NCBI RefSeq assembly: GCF_007673235.1
Contig: NZ_VDZH01000002.1
Location: 699,652 to 763,651, forward strand
Direction of reading: 5' to 3'
Length of the DNA stretch: 64,000 bases
From: Curtobacterium pusillum
GTDB lineage: Bacteria > Actinomycetota > Actinomycetes > Actinomycetales > Microbacteriaceae
A program made the translations under genes and the position numbers. Shown one piece after another: positions 41,451-50,322 of this stretch; position 1 is the stretch's first letter; every line of letters starts with the position of its first letter. The notes under the pieces are model-generated. The model was not told where the DNA came from and made no database searches. It was given only the letters and a program-made list of their open reading frames with translations.

Positions 41451-42314
41451 TTGAAGGGCATCATCCTCGCCGGGGGTTCCGGCACCCGTCTCTGGCCGAT
41501 CACCAAGGGCATCAGCAAGCAGCTCATGCCGATCTACGACAAGCCGATGGTCTACTACCCGCTGTCGACGCTCATGATGGCCGGCATCCGCGAGGTCCTG
41601 GTCATCACGACGCCCGAGTACAACGACCAGTTCCGCGCCCTGCTCGGCGACGGCTCCTCGCTCGGCATGGACATCCAGTACGCCGTGCAGCCCAGCCCGG
41701 ACGGCCTCGCGCAGGCCTTCGTCATCGGTGAGGACTTCATCGGCGACGACAGCGTGGCGCTCGTCCTCGGCGACAACATCTTCCACGGCACCGGCCTCGG
41801 CACGAACCTCCGGAAGAACACCGAGGTCGACGGCGCGACGATCTTCGCGTACCACGTGGCCGACCCGAAGGCGTACGGCGTCGTCGAGTTCGACGACGCC
41901 TTCACCGCGGTCTCGATCGAGGAGAAGCCGGCGGAGCCGAAGTCGAACTACGCCGTCCCCGGTCTGTACTTCTACGACAACAAGGTCATCGAGATCGCGA
42001 AGACGATCGAGCCGAGCGCGCGTGGCGAGCTCGAGATCTCGACCGTCAACGAGCGCTACCTCGAGGCGGGGGAGCTCGGCGTGCAGGTCCTCGACCGCGG
42101 CACCGCCTGGCTCGACACCGGGACGTTCGAGTCGATGATGCAGGCCTCGGAGTACGTGAAGGTCATCGAGGACCGTCAGGGCTTCAAGATTGGCTGCATC
42201 GAGGAGATCGCCTGGCGCAACGGCTGGATCGACGACGCGCAGCTCGCCGAGCTCGCCGCGCCGCTGGTCAAGGGCGGCTACGGCGTCTACCTGCAGCGGC
42301 TCCTCTCCGCGTAG
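41451..42314 (+). CDS. rfbA: glucose-1-phosphate thymidylyltransferase
   Basis: A 287-residue enzyme making dTDP-glucose from dTTP and glucose-1-phosphate, the first step to dTDP-rhamnose. [26 protein letters not shown] is the nucleotide-binding signature, [10 protein letters not shown] holds the metal-binding Asp, and [22 protein letters not shown] is the family core. A rare TTG start is supported by AGGAGAG just upstream and the conserved KGIILAGG N-terminus. Completes the dTDP-rhamnose gene set in this window. Confidence 0.94.
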   Translation: MKGIILAGGSGTRLWPITKGISKQLMPIYDKPMVYYPLSTLMMAGIREVLVITTPEYNDQFRALLGDGSSLGMDIQYAVQPSPDGLAQAFVIGEDFIGDDSVALVLGDNIFHGTGLGTNLRKNTEVDGATIFAYHVADPKAYGVVEFDDAFTAVSIEEKPAEPKSNYAVPGLYFYDNKVIEIAKTIEPSARGELEISTVNERYLEAGELGVQVLDRGTAWLDTGTFESMMQASEYVKVIEDRQGFKIGCIEEIAWRNGWIDDAQLAELAAPLVKGGYGVYLQRLLSA

Positions 42315-42322
42315 TCGCTCTC

Positions 42323-44176
42323 GTGGCGATCTTCAGACGCCGCCGTCGCGACGCGACGCCCTCCGGCTCCTGCCTGGAGGCGCGACCCGCGTCCGAGACG
42401 GCGGCGTCGCCCGTTCTCGTGGCCGGGTTCGACGGCACCCTGCCGCACCTGGACCGCGCGGTCACCGTGGTCCTGGTGAGCCGGTCGGACCGGTACGAGC
42501 GACTGCCCGCGATGGTGGCGGCGGCCCGTCGGGCCTTCGGCCCCGAGGCCGACGTCCGTGCCGTCGGGTACGTGGCCGACGCCTCGCCACGGGACGCCCC
42601 GCAGCGCGGCCTGCCGTGGGTACGCACCGACCCGGTGGACGGCATCGGGTCCGCGATCAACGCCGGGGTGTCCGGTGGGGTCGGTCGCGTCCTGCTCGTC
42701 GTCGACTCCACCGTCGGCGTCACCGACCAGGACCTGCAGGTGCTCGCCACGGCGGGCCACGACCGTGTCGCCCAGGCGCGCGTGTGGTTGGCCGACGGCA
42801 GTCGTCGGCACGGATCTCGATTGCTCCGACCGGGGGCGCTCCCCGGGACGGACGACGATCCGGGTTCCCCGCCGTCGCCGGACGTCGCCGCAGCCGTCTC
42901 GGACGCGCGCCTCGCCGACGGGATCCGGACGGCACGGGTGTTCGCGGCTGACCAACCGGTGGTCGCGGTGCCGGGTGCAGCGCTGGTGCCGGCGCCGTGC
43001 CTCCCGGACGAACGCATGACGGTCACGGCCTGGACCCGAGCGGTCGCGGACCGGACCGGGCAGGACCCCGTCGTGACGTGGGCAGTCGAACGGTCGGCCG
43101 AGGCAGGTCGCACGATCGACCGCACCGTCGTCGACGCGTTCGCCGCCTGGCGCGACCGCGAGCCGGAGCCCGGCGGCCCGGGTGTCGTCGCAGGTCCGCC
43201 GCTGCCACCATGGGGTGCCCGTCCGGTCGCGCCCGCGCCGCAGCGGACAGTGTCGACCGACCAGCTCGCGTGGTCGCTCAAGATCGCCGCCCCCGCAGGG
43301 CCCGAGGGCGACGGCTGGGGCGACGTCCACTTCGCCGCCGAGCTCGCCGGGGCCCTCGAACGGCTCGGACAGCGGGTCCGCGTCGACCGGCGGGACGCCC
43401 ACGTCCGTGACGACGACGGCACGGACGACGTCACGCTGGTGGTGCGCGGCCTCGACCGGGTGCCGCCGAACCCGGCGTCCGTGAACCTGCTCTGGGTCAT
43501 CAGCCACCCCGACGACGTCGTCGACACCGAACTCCGTTCCTTCGACGCGGTGTTCGCGGCGGGGCCCGTCTGGGCGGCAGCGGCGGCGGAGCGATCGGGT
43601 GTCCCGGTCACCACGCTGCTGCAGGCGACCGACCCGGCGGTCTTCCGTCCGTCCCCGCCGACCGGACCCGATGCCGGCCGGGTGGTCTTCGTCGGGTCGA
43701 CCCGGGGTGCCTCACGCCCGGTGGTGTCCGACGCGGTCGCGCTCGGTGCCGATCTGCGCGTGCACGGACCCGGGTGGGAGTCCGTCGTGCCGGAGCCGAT
43801 GCGCGGGGCGCCGGGGTTGACCCGGGCCGAGGTCGCCGCGTCCTACGCCTCCGCGCGGGTGGTGCTCAACGACCACTGGCCGGACATGGCTGCCGGGGGC
43901 TTCGTGTCGAACCGGGTGTTCGACGTGCTGGCCTCCGGAGGAGTCGTCGTCACCGATCCGGTCGAGGGTCTCGACGACGTGCTCGACGTCCCGACGCTCG
44001 CGGTGGCTCGGTCGCAGGACGACCTCGCCGCCCTGCTCGACCCGGTGCGCCCCTGGCCGACACCCGACGAGCGCGCCGAGGTCGCCGCCCGCATCGCCTC
44101 CGAGCACTCCTTCGACGCCCGAGCCCGGGTCCTGCTGGACGCCGCCCGCGCCGAGCGGGCCCGCCTGCGGCGCTGA
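42323..44176 (+). CDS. large glycosyltransferase-like protein with CgeB-type C-terminus
   Basis: A 617-residue protein downstream of rfbA (8 bp). The N-terminal half (about 35-230) looks like a reduced GT2 fold (TVVLVSRSDRYERLPAMVAAARRAF; VLLVVDSTVGVTDQDLQVL). The C-terminal half (about 305-617) is a GT-B donor domain of the Glyco_trans_1_2/CgeB kind (FVGSTRGASRPVVSDAV ... AASYASARVVLNDHWPDMAAGGFVSNRVFDVLASGGVVVTD). It probably transfers a sugar in the rhamnose glycan. A half-copy of the dispersed repeat encodes the linker CLEARPAS near residue 20. GTG start. Confidence 0.72.
   Translation: MAIFRRRRRDATPSGSCLEARPASETAASPVLVAGFDGTLPHLDRAVTVVLVSRSDRYERLPAMVAAARRAFGPEADVRAVGYVADASPRDAPQRGLPWVRTDPVDGIGSAINAGVSGGVGRVLLVVDSTVGVTDQDLQVLATAGHDRVAQARVWLADGSRRHGSRLLRPGALPGTDDDPGSPPSPDVAAAVSDARLADGIRTARVFAADQPVVAVPGAALVPAPCLPDERMTVTAWTRAVADRTGQDPVVTWAVERSAEAGRTIDRTVVDAFAAWRDREPEPGGPGVVAGPPLPPWGARPVAPAPQRTVSTDQLAWSLKIAAPAGPEGDGWGDVHFAAELAGALERLGQRVRVDRRDAHVRDDDGTDDVTLVVRGLDRVPPNPASVNLLWVISHPDDVVDTELRSFDAVFAAGPVWAAAAAERSGVPVTTLLQATDPAVFRPSPPTGPDAGRVVFVGSTRGASRPVVSDAVALGADLRVHGPGWESVVPEPMRGAPGLTRAEVAASYASARVVLNDHWPDMAAGGFVSNRVFDVLASGGVVVTDPVEGLDDVLDVPTLAVARSQDDLAALLDPVRPWPTPDERAEVAARIASEHSFDARARVLLDAARAERARLRR
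42372..42387 (+). repeat. half-copy of the GGAGGCGCG element inside a glycosyltransferase gene
   Basis: GCCTGGAGGCGCGACC, matching the right side of the dispersed element, in the variable N-terminal linker codons. Confidence 0.5.
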
Positions 44177-44211
44177 CCAGCAGGGGCACCGGCCGCCCCT
44201 CCAGGACGAAT

Positions 44212-44273
44212 CGCGCCCCCGAACGAACATCGCGCCCCGTTGTGACGGGGCGCGATGTTCGTTCCGGGGCGCG
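44212..44273. terminator. 29-bp hairpin between convergent glycosyltransferase genes
   Basis: Arms 44212-44240 and 44245-44273 match at 28 of 29 positions around a TGTG loop, with core GGGGCGCGATGTTCGTTC. No T-tract, but the stem is very stable and sits between converging stops. It is a different palindrome family from the GGAGGC elements. Confidence 0.65.
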
Positions 44274-44310
44274 AAGCACCGACTCGGTGCGCGTGGACGA
44301 CGTCGCCGTG

Positions 44311-45165
44311 CTACTTGCGGGTGACCCAGCGCGCACGCACGGCGAGACCGACGCGCAGCACGAGCCGCAGCGGCCACAGCCACCACGCCCGGTACTTCCG
44401 CGACAGGAACCGGTAGGCGCTGCGGTGGTGCTCGATCTCCATGCGGCGCCGGTTCGACGACGTCGAGTGCGCGCCGGTGTGGGTGACGACGGCGGTGGGC
44501 ACGTAGACGTTCGCCCGTCCGGACAACCCGACCCGCTGTCCGAGGTCGACGTCCTCGAAGTACATGAAGTACGACTCGTCGAAGCCCCCGAGCTGCCGGA
44601 ACAGGTCGGTGCGGATGAGGAAGCACGCGCCGGACAACCAGCCGGCCTCGCGCTCGACGACCTGCGTGGTGGACCAGTACCGCTGGCTCCACGGGTTCGC
44701 GGGCCAGAAGCGCGAGAACGCCGCGTGGCCGAGGCCGGTGCGGAGCGAGGGGAGCCGCCGGGCGGACGGGTAGGTCTCGCCCTGGTCGTCGAGGATCTGC
44801 GGCCCGAACGACCCGCCGTCGGGCAGCCGGTCGGCCGCGGCGACGAGTTCGTCGATCGACCCCGGCTCGAGCACGACGTCGGGGTTCGTGACGAGCAGGA
44901 AGTCCGGCCGCACGTCGGGCAGGACGTCGTCGAGCGCGGCGAGGGCGGCGTCGATCCCGCCGCCGTAGCCGCGGTTCCCACCCGAGGACACCACGACGGC
45001 GCCGTACGACTCGCCGATCGCCCGGAGCGCGTCGAGGTCGGCTGACCCGTTGTCGGCGATGACGACGGCGACCGGCGACGTCGAGGCGGCTTCGATGCTC
45101 GCGAGGAAGGGCCGGATCGTCTCACCGGTGTTGTACGTGACCGTCAGGACGGCGACGCGGATCAT
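44311..45165 (-). CDS. rhamnosyltransferase-like glycosyltransferase, GT2
   Basis: A 284-residue GT2 enzyme. VAVLTVTYNTGETIRPFLASI opens it, VVIADNGSADLDAL and FLLVTNPDVVLEPGS hold the DxD-type site. The signature WLSGACFLIRTDLFRQLGGFDESYFMYFEDVDLGQR is the rhamnosyltransferase/WbbL-type acceptor loop. No membrane segment. The ATG overlaps the stop of the upstream GT4 gene by 4 bp and is preceded by GGAGGTG. In a five-gene minus-strand run with the Wzm/Wzt exporter, so it probably adds rhamnose to the exported polymer. Confidence 0.87.
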   Translation of the reverse strand: MIRVAVLTVTYNTGETIRPFLASIEAASTSPVAVVIADNGSADLDALRAIGESYGAVVVSSGGNRGYGGGIDAALAALDDVLPDVRPDFLLVTNPDVVLEPGSIDELVAAADRLPDGGSFGPQILDDQGETYPSARRLPSLRTGLGHAAFSRFWPANPWSQRYWSTTQVVEREAGWLSGACFLIRTDLFRQLGGFDESYFMYFEDVDLGQRVGLSGRANVYVPTAVVTHTGAHSTSSNRRRMEIEHHRSAYRFLSRKYRAWWLWPLRLVLRVGLAVRARWVTRK

Positions 45166-46310
45166 CGTGCACCTCCGACGGCCTCGTAGGCACCGACGTG
45201 GACGGCGGCCGTGGCGTCCCAGGTGAAGTCGTCGGCCCGTCGGAGCGCGGCGGCCCGGTGCGACGCGACGAGCGTGGGGTCGTCGAGCAGCGACGCCATC
45301 GCGGCTCCCAGCGCCGAGGCGTCGGGCTCGGTGTACACCGCGGCGTCGCCCCCGACCTCGGGCAGCGAGAGTCGGCGGGTGGTGAGCACGCACGCCCCGG
45401 TGGCCATCGCCTCGACCACCGGCAGGCCGAAGCCCTCGCCGAGCGACGGGTACACCACGAACTCCGCGCCGCCGAGGAAGCCGGCGAGGTCCTCGAGCGG
45501 GAGGTACCCGGCCTCGACGACGTGGTCGGCGTCCTGCAGCGCGTCGAGCCGCTCGATCGCGGCGTCGTCCCATCCGCGCGCGCCGGAGAGCACGAGCCAC
45601 GGTGTCGGCGACCCGGTCGAGTCCCGCGCACCCCGCACGGCGGCGTACGCGTCGAGCAGCGCCGTGACGTTCTTGCGCGGCTCGATCGTGCCGAGGAACG
45701 CGATCCACGGGGCGTCGTCGGGGAGTCCGGCGGCGATCCGGGCGTCCTCGACCTCGGCCGTGGTCGGCTCGTGGAAGCGGGTGCGGTCGACCCCGAGCGG
45801 CGCGACCCGGACGTCGGCGCGGATGCCCGTGACGACGCGCGCGGCCTCGGTCGCGGTGGCGGCGCTCGGCACGATCACGACCGGACGGGTCCGCAGCGAG
45901 CGGCGGCTCCACCACGTGAAGAACGTGCGCTTCAGGCGCGAGTGCCACTCCGGGTTGGAGAAGAACGTCGCGTCGTGCAGCGTCACCACCGACCCGCGTC
46001 GCCACGAGAACGGGAACGTGTAGTGCGGTGAGTGCAGCACGGTCGCACCGAGTCGGCGGCCGAGTGCGGGCAGGCCGATCTGCTCCCAGAGGAAGCGCAG
46101 GGGCACCGAGTCGGTCCACGCCGGCGCCCGGTGCACCGTGACGTGCGGGGCGATCTCGGCGAAGTGCGACGCGTGCACCGGCCGGACGACCAGGTGGACG
46201 TCGAGGTCGGGATCCGTGAGGTGCGAGACGACCCCCTCGACGTAGCGTCCGACGCCGCCGAGGTTCCGCGGTACCGCCGTCCCGTCGATCAGGACGGTGA
46301 GCTGCGGCAC
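45162..46310 (-). CDS. glycosyltransferase family 4 (mannosyltransferase-like)
   Basis: A 382-residue GT-B enzyme. TVLIDGTAVPRNLGGVGRYVEGVV starts the acceptor half, HSPHYTFPFSWRRGSVVTLHDATFF is typical, and the donor half has AFLGTIEPRKNVTALLDAYAA and the EX7E-type LGEGFGLPVVEAMATGACVLTT. Resembles polysaccharide-chain mannosyl- and rhamnosyltransferases. GTG start with AAGGAA upstream was chosen over longer options that enter the neighbouring gene. Coupled to the following GT2 gene by an ATGA overlap. Confidence 0.85.
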   Translation of the reverse strand: MPQLTVLIDGTAVPRNLGGVGRYVEGVVSHLTDPDLDVHLVVRPVHASHFAEIAPHVTVHRAPAWTDSVPLRFLWEQIGLPALGRRLGATVLHSPHYTFPFSWRRGSVVTLHDATFFSNPEWHSRLKRTFFTWWSRRSLRTRPVVIVPSAATATEAARVVTGIRADVRVAPLGVDRTRFHEPTTAEVEDARIAAGLPDDAPWIAFLGTIEPRKNVTALLDAYAAVRGARDSTGSPTPWLVLSGARGWDDAAIERLDALQDADHVVEAGYLPLEDLAGFLGGAEFVVYPSLGEGFGLPVVEAMATGACVLTTRRLSLPEVGGDAAVYTEPDASALGAAMASLLDDPTLVASHRAAALRRADDFTWDATAAVHVGAYEAVGGAR

Positions 46311-46384
46311 GCGTGGTTCCTTCCGTGCGGGAACGCCGCGGCCGGTGCCGTCGACGGGGGAGTTCCCAGGATAGCCCGCCGCGC

Positions 46385-47419
46385 TCATGCGCTCGGGTCC
46401 ACGGCGCTCCGCGGGACGGACGCGACCCGCGTCTGACGGAGCCGGTGCGCGAGGTGCGCGGGGAGGTGTCCCGTGACGTCGGCCAGTGCTGCCAGGACGA
46501 GTCGCGCCTCCCGTCGGGTGCTGCCGGCGGCCAGTCCGCGCAGGCCGCGGACGAGGGTCCGGGCACTCGCACGGAGCACCGTCGACCACGGCGCGTGCCA
46601 GAGGGCGACGACCACCCGGTTGCGTGCGTTGCGGAACACGAACAGGTCGCTCTGCACGCCCGACGACGCGGAGTGGTCGTGCTCGACGACCGCGTCGCCG
46701 GCGTACTCGACGCGCCATCCACGGCGTCGGAGCCGCCACGCGAGCTCGGTGTCCTCGTAGTACATGAACAGCGACTCGTCCAGGAGTCCGACGTCGTCCA
46801 ACGCGGCCCGTCGGAGCGCTGACGCGCCGCCGGAGAACCCGAAGACGTCGCGGTCGGCGGGCCGGTCGACGGCAGCGAACCAGTCGCGGTCCATGCCGTT
46901 GCCGTCGCGGTCGACGCGCACGCCGGTCGAGTTGAGACGGACTTCGCCGTCCGGCGACGGCACCCACAGGTGGCCGTCGTGGTCCCGCAGCGCGCGTCCG
47001 GTGGGGGATGGTGAACCGGACTGGAGGCGCGACCAGCGTCCGGCGAGCACGATGCGGCCCGTCACGGCCGCGACCGCCGCGGGGGCGGCGTCCAGGTGGT
47101 CGCGGAGGGCCGCGACGAAGCCCGGAGCGGGCTCGGCGTCGTTGTTGAGGAGGACCACGATCTCGGCGTCCGTGTGCCGGATGCCGGTGTTCGCACCCGC
47201 CGCGAACCCGCCGTTGGTGTCACGGACGAACACCGTCGCCTCCGGCAGCTCGCGTCGGAGCACGGCGACGGAGTCGTCGGTCGAGCCGTTGTCGACGACG
47301 ACGACCTCATCGGCCGCGCCGTCGTCGAGGACGGCACGCACCGCCCGCGTGGTGAGGTCGGCGCGGTTCCAGTTGACGACGACGACCGCGGTGCGGCTGG
47401 CGCCGTCGGTCGGGGTCAG
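46385..47419 (-). CDS. rhamnosyltransferase-like glycosyltransferase, GT2
   Basis: A 344-residue GT2 enzyme: VVVVNWNRADLTTRAVRAVLDDG, VVVVDNGSTDDS, NGGFAAGANTGIRH, VVLLNNDAEPAPGF (metal site), then GFSGGASALRRAALDDVGLLDESLFMYYEDTELAWRL, the acceptor loop. A C-terminal helical tail of about 80 residues follows. No ATG, GTG or TTG lies at the expected start. The best start is a CTG at 47419, within CTGA overlapping the upstream ABC-gene stop and preceded by GAGGAG at 5 nt. The variable loop GRWSRLQSGSPSPTG is partly encoded by a copy of the dispersed repeat (47016-47034). Confidence 0.82.
   Translation of the reverse strand: MTPTDGASRTAVVVVNWNRADLTTRAVRAVLDDGAADEVVVVDNGSTDDSVAVLRRELPEATVFVRDTNGGFAAGANTGIRHTDAEIVVLLNNDAEPAPGFVAALRDHLDAAPAAVAAVTGRIVLAGRWSRLQSGSPSPTGRALRDHDGHLWVPSPDGEVRLNSTGVRVDRDGNGMDRDWFAAVDRPADRDVFGFSGGASALRRAALDDVGLLDESLFMYYEDTELAWRLRRRGWRVEYAGDAVVEHDHSASSGVQSDLFVFRNARNRVVVALWHAPWSTVLRASARTLVRGLRGLAAGSTRREARLVLAALADVTGHLPAHLAHRLRQTRVASVPRSAVDPSA
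47016..47034 (+). repeat. copy of the GGACTGGAGGCGCG element inside a GT2 gene
   Basis: CCGGACTGGAGGCGCGACC; the 14-base core 47018-47031 is identical to the intergenic copies. It encodes, antisense to its own orientation, the linker RLQSG. Confidence 0.6.
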
Positions 47420-48645
47420 CCGAGCTCCTCGATCGAGGGCTTCGCGTAGACGGTGCCGACGGCGTCGCCGAACGACGGGACCTCGAACGAGTCGCACTCG
47501 GGCAGGTCGTGCAGGTGTCGTCCGGCGGAGTCCATCATCGACACGTTGATGAAGTACTTGCCGGTGCCGAAGTTCGTGTCCGCGATGCGGAGGCGGAGCT
47601 TCCGGCGACCGTGCAGCGGCTCGAGGTGGATGCCCATGATGCCCGTGGTGGTGCCGTAGACGACCTGACCGGCGGTGTTGTTGATCTGCACCGCGGCCTC
47701 CCAGTCCTCGACGCGGTCCAGGTGCTCGAACTCCATGTCGACGATGAGGTCGTCACCGGGGACGACCGGAGCGCGGTGCTCCTTGCCCTCGACCGTGACG
47801 GTGGCGCCGAGGACGGTGCCGCGACCGACCGCCACGTCCGCGCTGAGCTCGTCGGAACGGCGCTCCTCGAGGACGTCGCGGAACTTGCTGACCGCCTGGA
47901 TCGCGTCGCCGTCGTGCAGGACCTTGCCCTTGTTGAGCAGCACGACGCGGTCGCACATCTCCTGCACCTGGCTGAGCGAGTGCGTGACGATGATGATCGT
48001 CTTGCCCTGCTCCTGGAACGACCGGATGCGGTCGAGGCACTTGCGCTGGAACGCCTCGTCGCCGACCGCCAGGACCTCGTCGACCAGCAGGACGTCGGGG
48101 TCGGTGTGCACGGCCACCGCGAAGGCGAGTCGCACGTACATGCCGGATGAGTAGAACTTCACCTGGGTGTCGATGAAGTCGCCGATCCCGGAGAACGCGA
48201 GGATGTCGTCGAAGCGCTCCTCGGTCTCCTTGCGGCTCAGGCCGAGCAGGCTCGCGTTGAGGAAGACGTTCTCGCGGCCGGACAGGTCCGGGTGGAACCC
48301 GGCGCCGAGCTCGAGCAGCGCCGCCAGACGCCCGCGGCGCGCGACCGTGCCGGACGTCGGCTGGATGATGCCGCCGATGGCCTTGAGCAGCGTGGACTTG
48401 CCGGAGCCGTTCTGGCCGATGAGCCCGACGGTGGTGCCGGCCTGGATCGACACGGTGACGTCGTCGAGGGCCCAGAAGTCCTGGCGGTGCTTCCGGCCGG
48501 CGCGACCGAGCGTGACGATGCGCTCGCGGATGGTGTTGTCCTTGCGGACGACGAACCGCTTGCGGACGTGGTCGATGACGATGACGTCGGGGCGCTCGGC
48601 GGTGTCCTGGCGCGTTGTCGGGGAGACAGGTGTGCTGATGGCCAT
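47416..48645 (-). CDS. wzt: polysaccharide ABC exporter ATP-binding protein
   Basis: A 409-residue Wzt/TagH-type ATPase. The ABC domain (about 25-265) has Walker A GQNGSGKST, signature FYSSGMYVRLAFAVAV, and Walker B VLLVDEVLAVGDEAFQ. A C-terminal beta domain (about 275-400) of the Wzt kind follows; in known Wzt proteins it binds the capped end of the polymer before export. The presence of this domain suggests a polymer finished by a terminal modification. It works with the Wzm permease encoded 3 bp upstream. Its stop overlaps the start of the GT2 gene downstream. Confidence 0.93.
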   Translation of the reverse strand: MAISTPVSPTTRQDTAERPDVIVIDHVRKRFVVRKDNTIRERIVTLGRAGRKHRQDFWALDDVTVSIQAGTTVGLIGQNGSGKSTLLKAIGGIIQPTSGTVARRGRLAALLELGAGFHPDLSGRENVFLNASLLGLSRKETEERFDDILAFSGIGDFIDTQVKFYSSGMYVRLAFAVAVHTDPDVLLVDEVLAVGDEAFQRKCLDRIRSFQEQGKTIIIVTHSLSQVQEMCDRVVLLNKGKVLHDGDAIQAVSKFRDVLEERRSDELSADVAVGRGTVLGATVTVEGKEHRAPVVPGDDLIVDMEFEHLDRVEDWEAAVQINNTAGQVVYGTTTGIMGIHLEPLHGRRKLRLRIADTNFGTGKYFINVSMMDSAGRHLHDLPECDSFEVPSFGDAVGTVYAKPSIEELG

Positions 48646-48648
48646 GGT

Positions 48649-49551
48649 CTAGAGCTCCTGCGCGAAGTTGCCCTGCAGGCGGGAGAACACCCGCTGCGCT
48701 CCGAGCAGGCAGAAGAGCCCGATCACGAAGGCGATGCCGAGTCGCAGCATGAGGTGGTCGGGGTACGTGACCTTCGCCGGGTCGTGCAGCCAGATGGCGT
48801 TCTGCATGCCGAGGACCGACAGGGTGAGGGGGTTGTTCGTGTAGATGGCGAGGACCCAGTCGACCTTCAGCCGCTCGATGACCATCGAGTACGAGTACAC
48901 GATCGGCGAGGCCCAGAGCAGGACCATCAGGCCGACGTCGATGACGAACTGCACGTCGCGCAGGTAGACGTTCAGGGCCGAGAGCACGAGCCCGATCGCG
49001 GCGCCGTACACGAGGATGACGAGCAACGAGGGGATCAGGTAGACGAGTCCGCCGTGCCAGGGGAACAGACCGAGCACGATCGTCGCGGCGATGAGGATGG
49101 CGAACTGGATGACGTAGTTCACCAGGGCGGCGCCGACGCTCGCGAGCGGGAAGACCTCGCGCGGGACGTAGACCTTCTTGATCAGGCCGGAGTTGCCGAC
49201 GATAGATCCGGTGGACCCCGCGACGATCTCGCTGAACAGCGTGTACGCGCTCAGGCCGGTGAAGACGTAGATCGCGAAGTTGTCGATGCCCTTGGCCGCG
49301 CCGAGGATCTGTCCCATCACGAAGTAGTAGATGAGGAGCTGGGTCAGCGGGCGCACCAGCGTCCACACGAACCCGAGCGCCGAGTCCTTGTACCGCGCCT
49401 TGAGGTCGCGGCGGATGAGCATCCCGAGCATCTCGCGCTGCCGGAAGACGTCGCGGAGTTCTCGCCAGGTGCCTCGGATCGCGCTCGTCGGGGCGCCGAC
49501 GACGACGAGGGGTTCCTTCGCGAGCGCCGCCATGCGGGCTTGATCGACCAT
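48649..49551 (-). CDS. wzm: polysaccharide ABC exporter permease
   Basis: A 300-residue ABC2-type permease with six hydrophobic segments. LIRRDLKARYKDSALGFVWTLVRPL before the first segment and IKKVYVPREVFPLASV are Wzm/TagG signatures. It forms the channel exporting an undecaprenyl-linked polysaccharide or wall-polymer precursor. ATG at the conserved N-terminal region, with AGAGA upstream and TATGCT about 38 nt before it as a candidate -10. First gene of wzm-wzt-GT2-GT4-GT2. Confidence 0.92.
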   Translation of the reverse strand: MVDQARMAALAKEPLVVVGAPTSAIRGTWRELRDVFRQREMLGMLIRRDLKARYKDSALGFVWTLVRPLTQLLIYYFVMGQILGAAKGIDNFAIYVFTGLSAYTLFSEIVAGSTGSIVGNSGLIKKVYVPREVFPLASVGAALVNYVIQFAILIAATIVLGLFPWHGGLVYLIPSLLVILVYGAAIGLVLSALNVYLRDVQFVIDVGLMVLLWASPIVYSYSMVIERLKVDWVLAIYTNNPLTLSVLGMQNAIWLHDPAKVTYPDHLMLRLGIAFVIGLFCLLGAQRVFSRLQGNFAQEL

Positions 49552-49755
49552 TCGTCTCTTCGTTCGTGGGGGCAGGACCGGAACAGCATACTCACCACAG
49601 CGATGGGGAACCGGAGTACGCCGGCGCCGAGCGACACGTGTCGTTCGCCCCCGTGCGGGGGTGAATGTGCGCAGGAGCAACCCTCAACCTTCACTTTGGG
49701 GTTACCGTTGACGCAACCCGGACCCTTGTCAACATCCACAGGACGGCCCGTCAGC
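49552..49755. other. 204-bp divergent gap with small palindromes
   Basis: Between wzm and the lipoprotein gene. Contains the 12-bp palindrome CGACACGTGTCG (49632-49643) and a small hairpin CCCCC/GGGGG (49648-49661). An A/T-richer stretch with TTCACTTTGGGG and TTGACG (49708-49713) follows, which may belong to the promoter of the lipoprotein/surface protein pair. No -10 at the right spacing was found. Confidence 0.35.
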
Positions 49756-50322
49756 ATGCAGCTTGCTCCACGGCCGATCGCTGCGCTCGCGGTGGTCGGT
49801 GCTCTCAGTCTCCTCGCGGCGGGTTGTTCCGCCGGCGGAGACACCGATCCGACGCCGAGCGCCACGCGGTCGGCCTCCGCCACGACGACGCCGTCGCCGA
49901 CCCCCACGACGACGGACGGGGTCGGCGAGCCGTCGTCCGGTGCCACCGCGGGCGACGACGACGTCCCGACGGCCTTCCCCGGCTCCGGTCAGACGACCCA
50001 GCCCGACGTCGACCCGTCGGACTTCCCGGCCACCGCCGTCCTGACCTTCTCCGGCTGGGACACCGGCAGCAAGACCCTCCAGGCCGGCGGCCTGGTCTCC
50101 GGCACCACCGACACGTCCGGCACCTGCACCTTCACGGCGAAGAAGGGCACGGTGTCGCGGACCGCCACGAGCAAGGCCGAGGCGAGTGCCTCGTCCGTGA
50201 ACTGCGCCCAGGTGTCCTTCCCCGCGAACCAGGTGTCGACCGGCACGTGGTCGATCACCCTGAAGTACACGGTCGGGTCGAAGTCGACCACGTCCGACCC
50301 GATGACGGCGGAGGTGCCGTGA
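49756..50322 (+). CDS. small secreted lipoprotein
   Basis: A 188-residue exported lipoprotein. The signal peptide ends in the lipobox LLAAGC, so a lipidated cysteine would anchor it in the membrane. A Ser/Thr/Pro/Asp-rich linker (about 28-95) follows, then a compact domain (about 100-188) with two cysteines (GTCTFTAKKG ... SSVNCAQVSF) and alternating beta-strand pattern, resembling an Ig-like beta sandwich. No family recognised. The stop overlaps the start of the large surface protein (TGATG), so the two are co-translated and probably act together at the surface. The ATG gives a complete signal peptide. Confidence 0.82.
   Translation: MQLAPRPIAALAVVGALSLLAAGCSAGGDTDPTPSATRSASATTTPSPTPTTTDGVGEPSSGATAGDDDVPTAFPGSGQTTQPDVDPSDFPATAVLTFSGWDTGSKTLQAGGLVSGTTDTSGTCTFTAKKGTVSRTATSKAEASASSVNCAQVSFPANQVSTGTWSITLKYTVGSKSTTSDPMTAEVP

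Noticed and set aside
47416..49551. Multidrug or antibiotic ABC exporter
   Set aside because: The ATPase has the Wzt C-terminal beta domain and the permease has Wzm/TagG signatures, in a glycosyltransferase cluster. Polysaccharide export is far more likely.
48292..49755. Upstream extension of the lipoprotein frame by about 490 codons
   Set aside because: It would be antisense to wzm and wzt, and the true start is fixed by a complete signal peptide and lipobox.
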